Shown here: in pieces, positions 31,960 to 32,528 of the stretch
Position numbering within the stretch: position 1 is the first letter of the stretch
How the letters are laid out: each line of letters opens with the position of its first letter
Assembly (NCBI GenBank): GCA_017650045.1
Contig: JAGCFP010000038.1
Location: 1 to 32,528, forward strand
Direction of reading: 5' to 3'
Source of the DNA: Bacteroidaceae bacterium
Lineage (GTDB): Bacteria; Bacteroidota; Bacteroidia; Bacteroidales; Bacteroidaceae
DNA length: 32,528 nt
Made by a program: the position numbers and the translations under genes
The notes under the pieces: model-generated
The model's database searches: none
Told to the model about the DNA's origin: nothing
Seen by the model: the letters and a program-made list of their open reading frames with translations, nothing else

Positions 31960-32528
31960 ATGGAAACAAACCTGTTCATTTACAATACGCTGACACGTCG
32001 CAAGGAACTGTTCCAGCCACTGCATGCTCCACATGTAGGTATGTATGTGTGTGGTCCTACCGTTTATGGAGATCCACACTTGGGTCATGCACGTCCTGCC
32101 ATTACATTCGACCTGCTTTTCCGTTATCTGAAGCATTTAGGCTATAAGGTACGTTATGTGCGCAATATCACCGATGTAGGTCATCTGGAACATGATGCTG
32201 ATGAAGGCGAGGACAAGATAGCCAAGAAAGCACGTCTGGAAGAGCTGGAACCTATGGAGGTAGCGCAATACTATACCAACCGTTACCATCAAGCCATGGA
32301 TGCCCTGAATGTGCTTCCACCGAGTATTGAGCCACATGCTTCTGGACATATTATTGAACAAATAGGACTGGTAAAGCAAATCCTTGACAATGGTTTTGCT
32401 TATGTAAGTGATGGGTCCGTTTATTTTGATGTGCTGAAATATAACGAAAAATATCACTATGGTAAGTTAAGCGGACGTAATCTTACTGATGTCATCAATA
32501 CCTCTCGCGAGTTAGACGGACAGGATGA
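31960..32528 (+). CDS. cysS: Cysteinyl-tRNA synthetase, 5' part
   Basis: A class I aminoacyl-tRNA synthetase that charges tRNA-Cys. The first 189 codons run to the window edge. Seen are [14 protein letters not shown], the zinc-ligand motif [19 protein letters not shown] with HLGH as the HIGH motif, and [12 protein letters not shown]. The KMSKS motif lies beyond the end. The frame is open to the last base, so it looks intact. It follows the GH3 gene after 14 bases. Confidence 0.97.
   Translation, partial: METNLFIYNTLTRRKELFQPLHAPHVGMYVCGPTVYGDPHLGHARPAITFDLLFRYLKHLGYKVRYVRNITDVGHLEHDADEGEDKIAKKARLEELEPMEVAQYYTNRYHQAMDALNVLPPSIEPHASGHIIEQIGLVKQILDNGFAYVSDGSVYFDVLKYNEKYHYGKLSGRNLTDVINTSRELDGQD

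Noticed and set aside
32137-32457. 106-codon open frame on the minus strand near the right edge
   Set aside because: It is antisense to the conserved HIGH-motif part of cysS, which is open to the window end on the plus strand.

Overview
The window is a chromosomal segment from a member of the Bacteroidota, most likely order Bacteroidales (Prevotella/Bacteroides relatives). Four things point there. The gene order rimP-nusA-infB-cvpA-sufBCDS is typical of the group. Several promoters match the Bacteroidota pattern TTTG-N19/21-TAnnTTTG instead of -35/-10 boxes. The predicted proteins resemble that group throughout: a long IF2, a viroplasmin-RNase H fusion, a GH3-family protein next to cysS, and a HU-like DNA-binding protein with its typical N-terminus. 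Shine-Dalgarno sequences are weak or absent. No rRNA, tRNA, CRISPR array, transposase or prophage gene was found, so this is mostly core genome with a few accessory genes.

Layout. 1-351: a promoter and the 5' part of a HU-like DNA-binding protein gene that is broken after about 54 codons. 378-10568 (minus): one long operon read rimP, nusA, infB, cvpA, sufB, sufC, sufD, sufS. It couples ribosome maturation, transcription elongation and translation initiation to Fe-S cluster assembly. Its promoter is at 10634-10665, followed by a terminator-like hairpin in the leader. 10712-12185 (plus): a small membrane-anchored protein and an exported serine hydrolase, then a terminator. 12447-13434 (minus): an ECF sigma factor overlapping a membrane-anchored putative anti-sigma factor. 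13496-16197 (minus): arginine decarboxylase followed by acetylglutamate-type kinase. 16348-19437 (plus): a GH27 alpha-galactosidase lipoprotein and a sialate O-acetylesterase-like enzyme. 19471-20703: divergent shikimate kinase and viroplasmin-RNase H genes. 20716-23129 (minus): a small secreted protein and an MsbA-like ABC exporter. 23130-23420: an intergenic region with an unusual array of short imperfect palindromes. 23421-26181 (minus): glycosyltransferase, LPS-kinase-like protein and esterase lipoprotein. 26212-26781 (minus): purN. 26929-29312 (plus): acpP-fabF-rnc. 29292-30302 (minus): phosphofructokinase. 30428-32528 (plus): GH3-family protein and cysS, which runs off the end.

No single unmistakable new system is present. 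The most unusual signals are non-coding. They are (i) five short palindromic units of about 22 bp at 23262-23388; (ii) short-period (7-8 bp) repeats at many gene boundaries, two sets of which can pair in the sufB-sufC mRNA; (iii) a terminator-like hairpin in the rimP-nusA-infB leader; (iv) promoters whose -7 box lies only a few bases before the start codon (aroK, RNase H, glycosyltransferase), predicting nearly leaderless mRNAs; and (v) a perfect 10-2-10 palindrome over the ABC exporter stop codon. Protein oddities include a phosphofructokinase with GGNST where GGDGS is usual, an RNase III with Asn at a usual Asp site, and a duplicated motif in the IF2 N-terminal extension.

All residue and promoter statements are from reading the sequence by eye. 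No database search was run.
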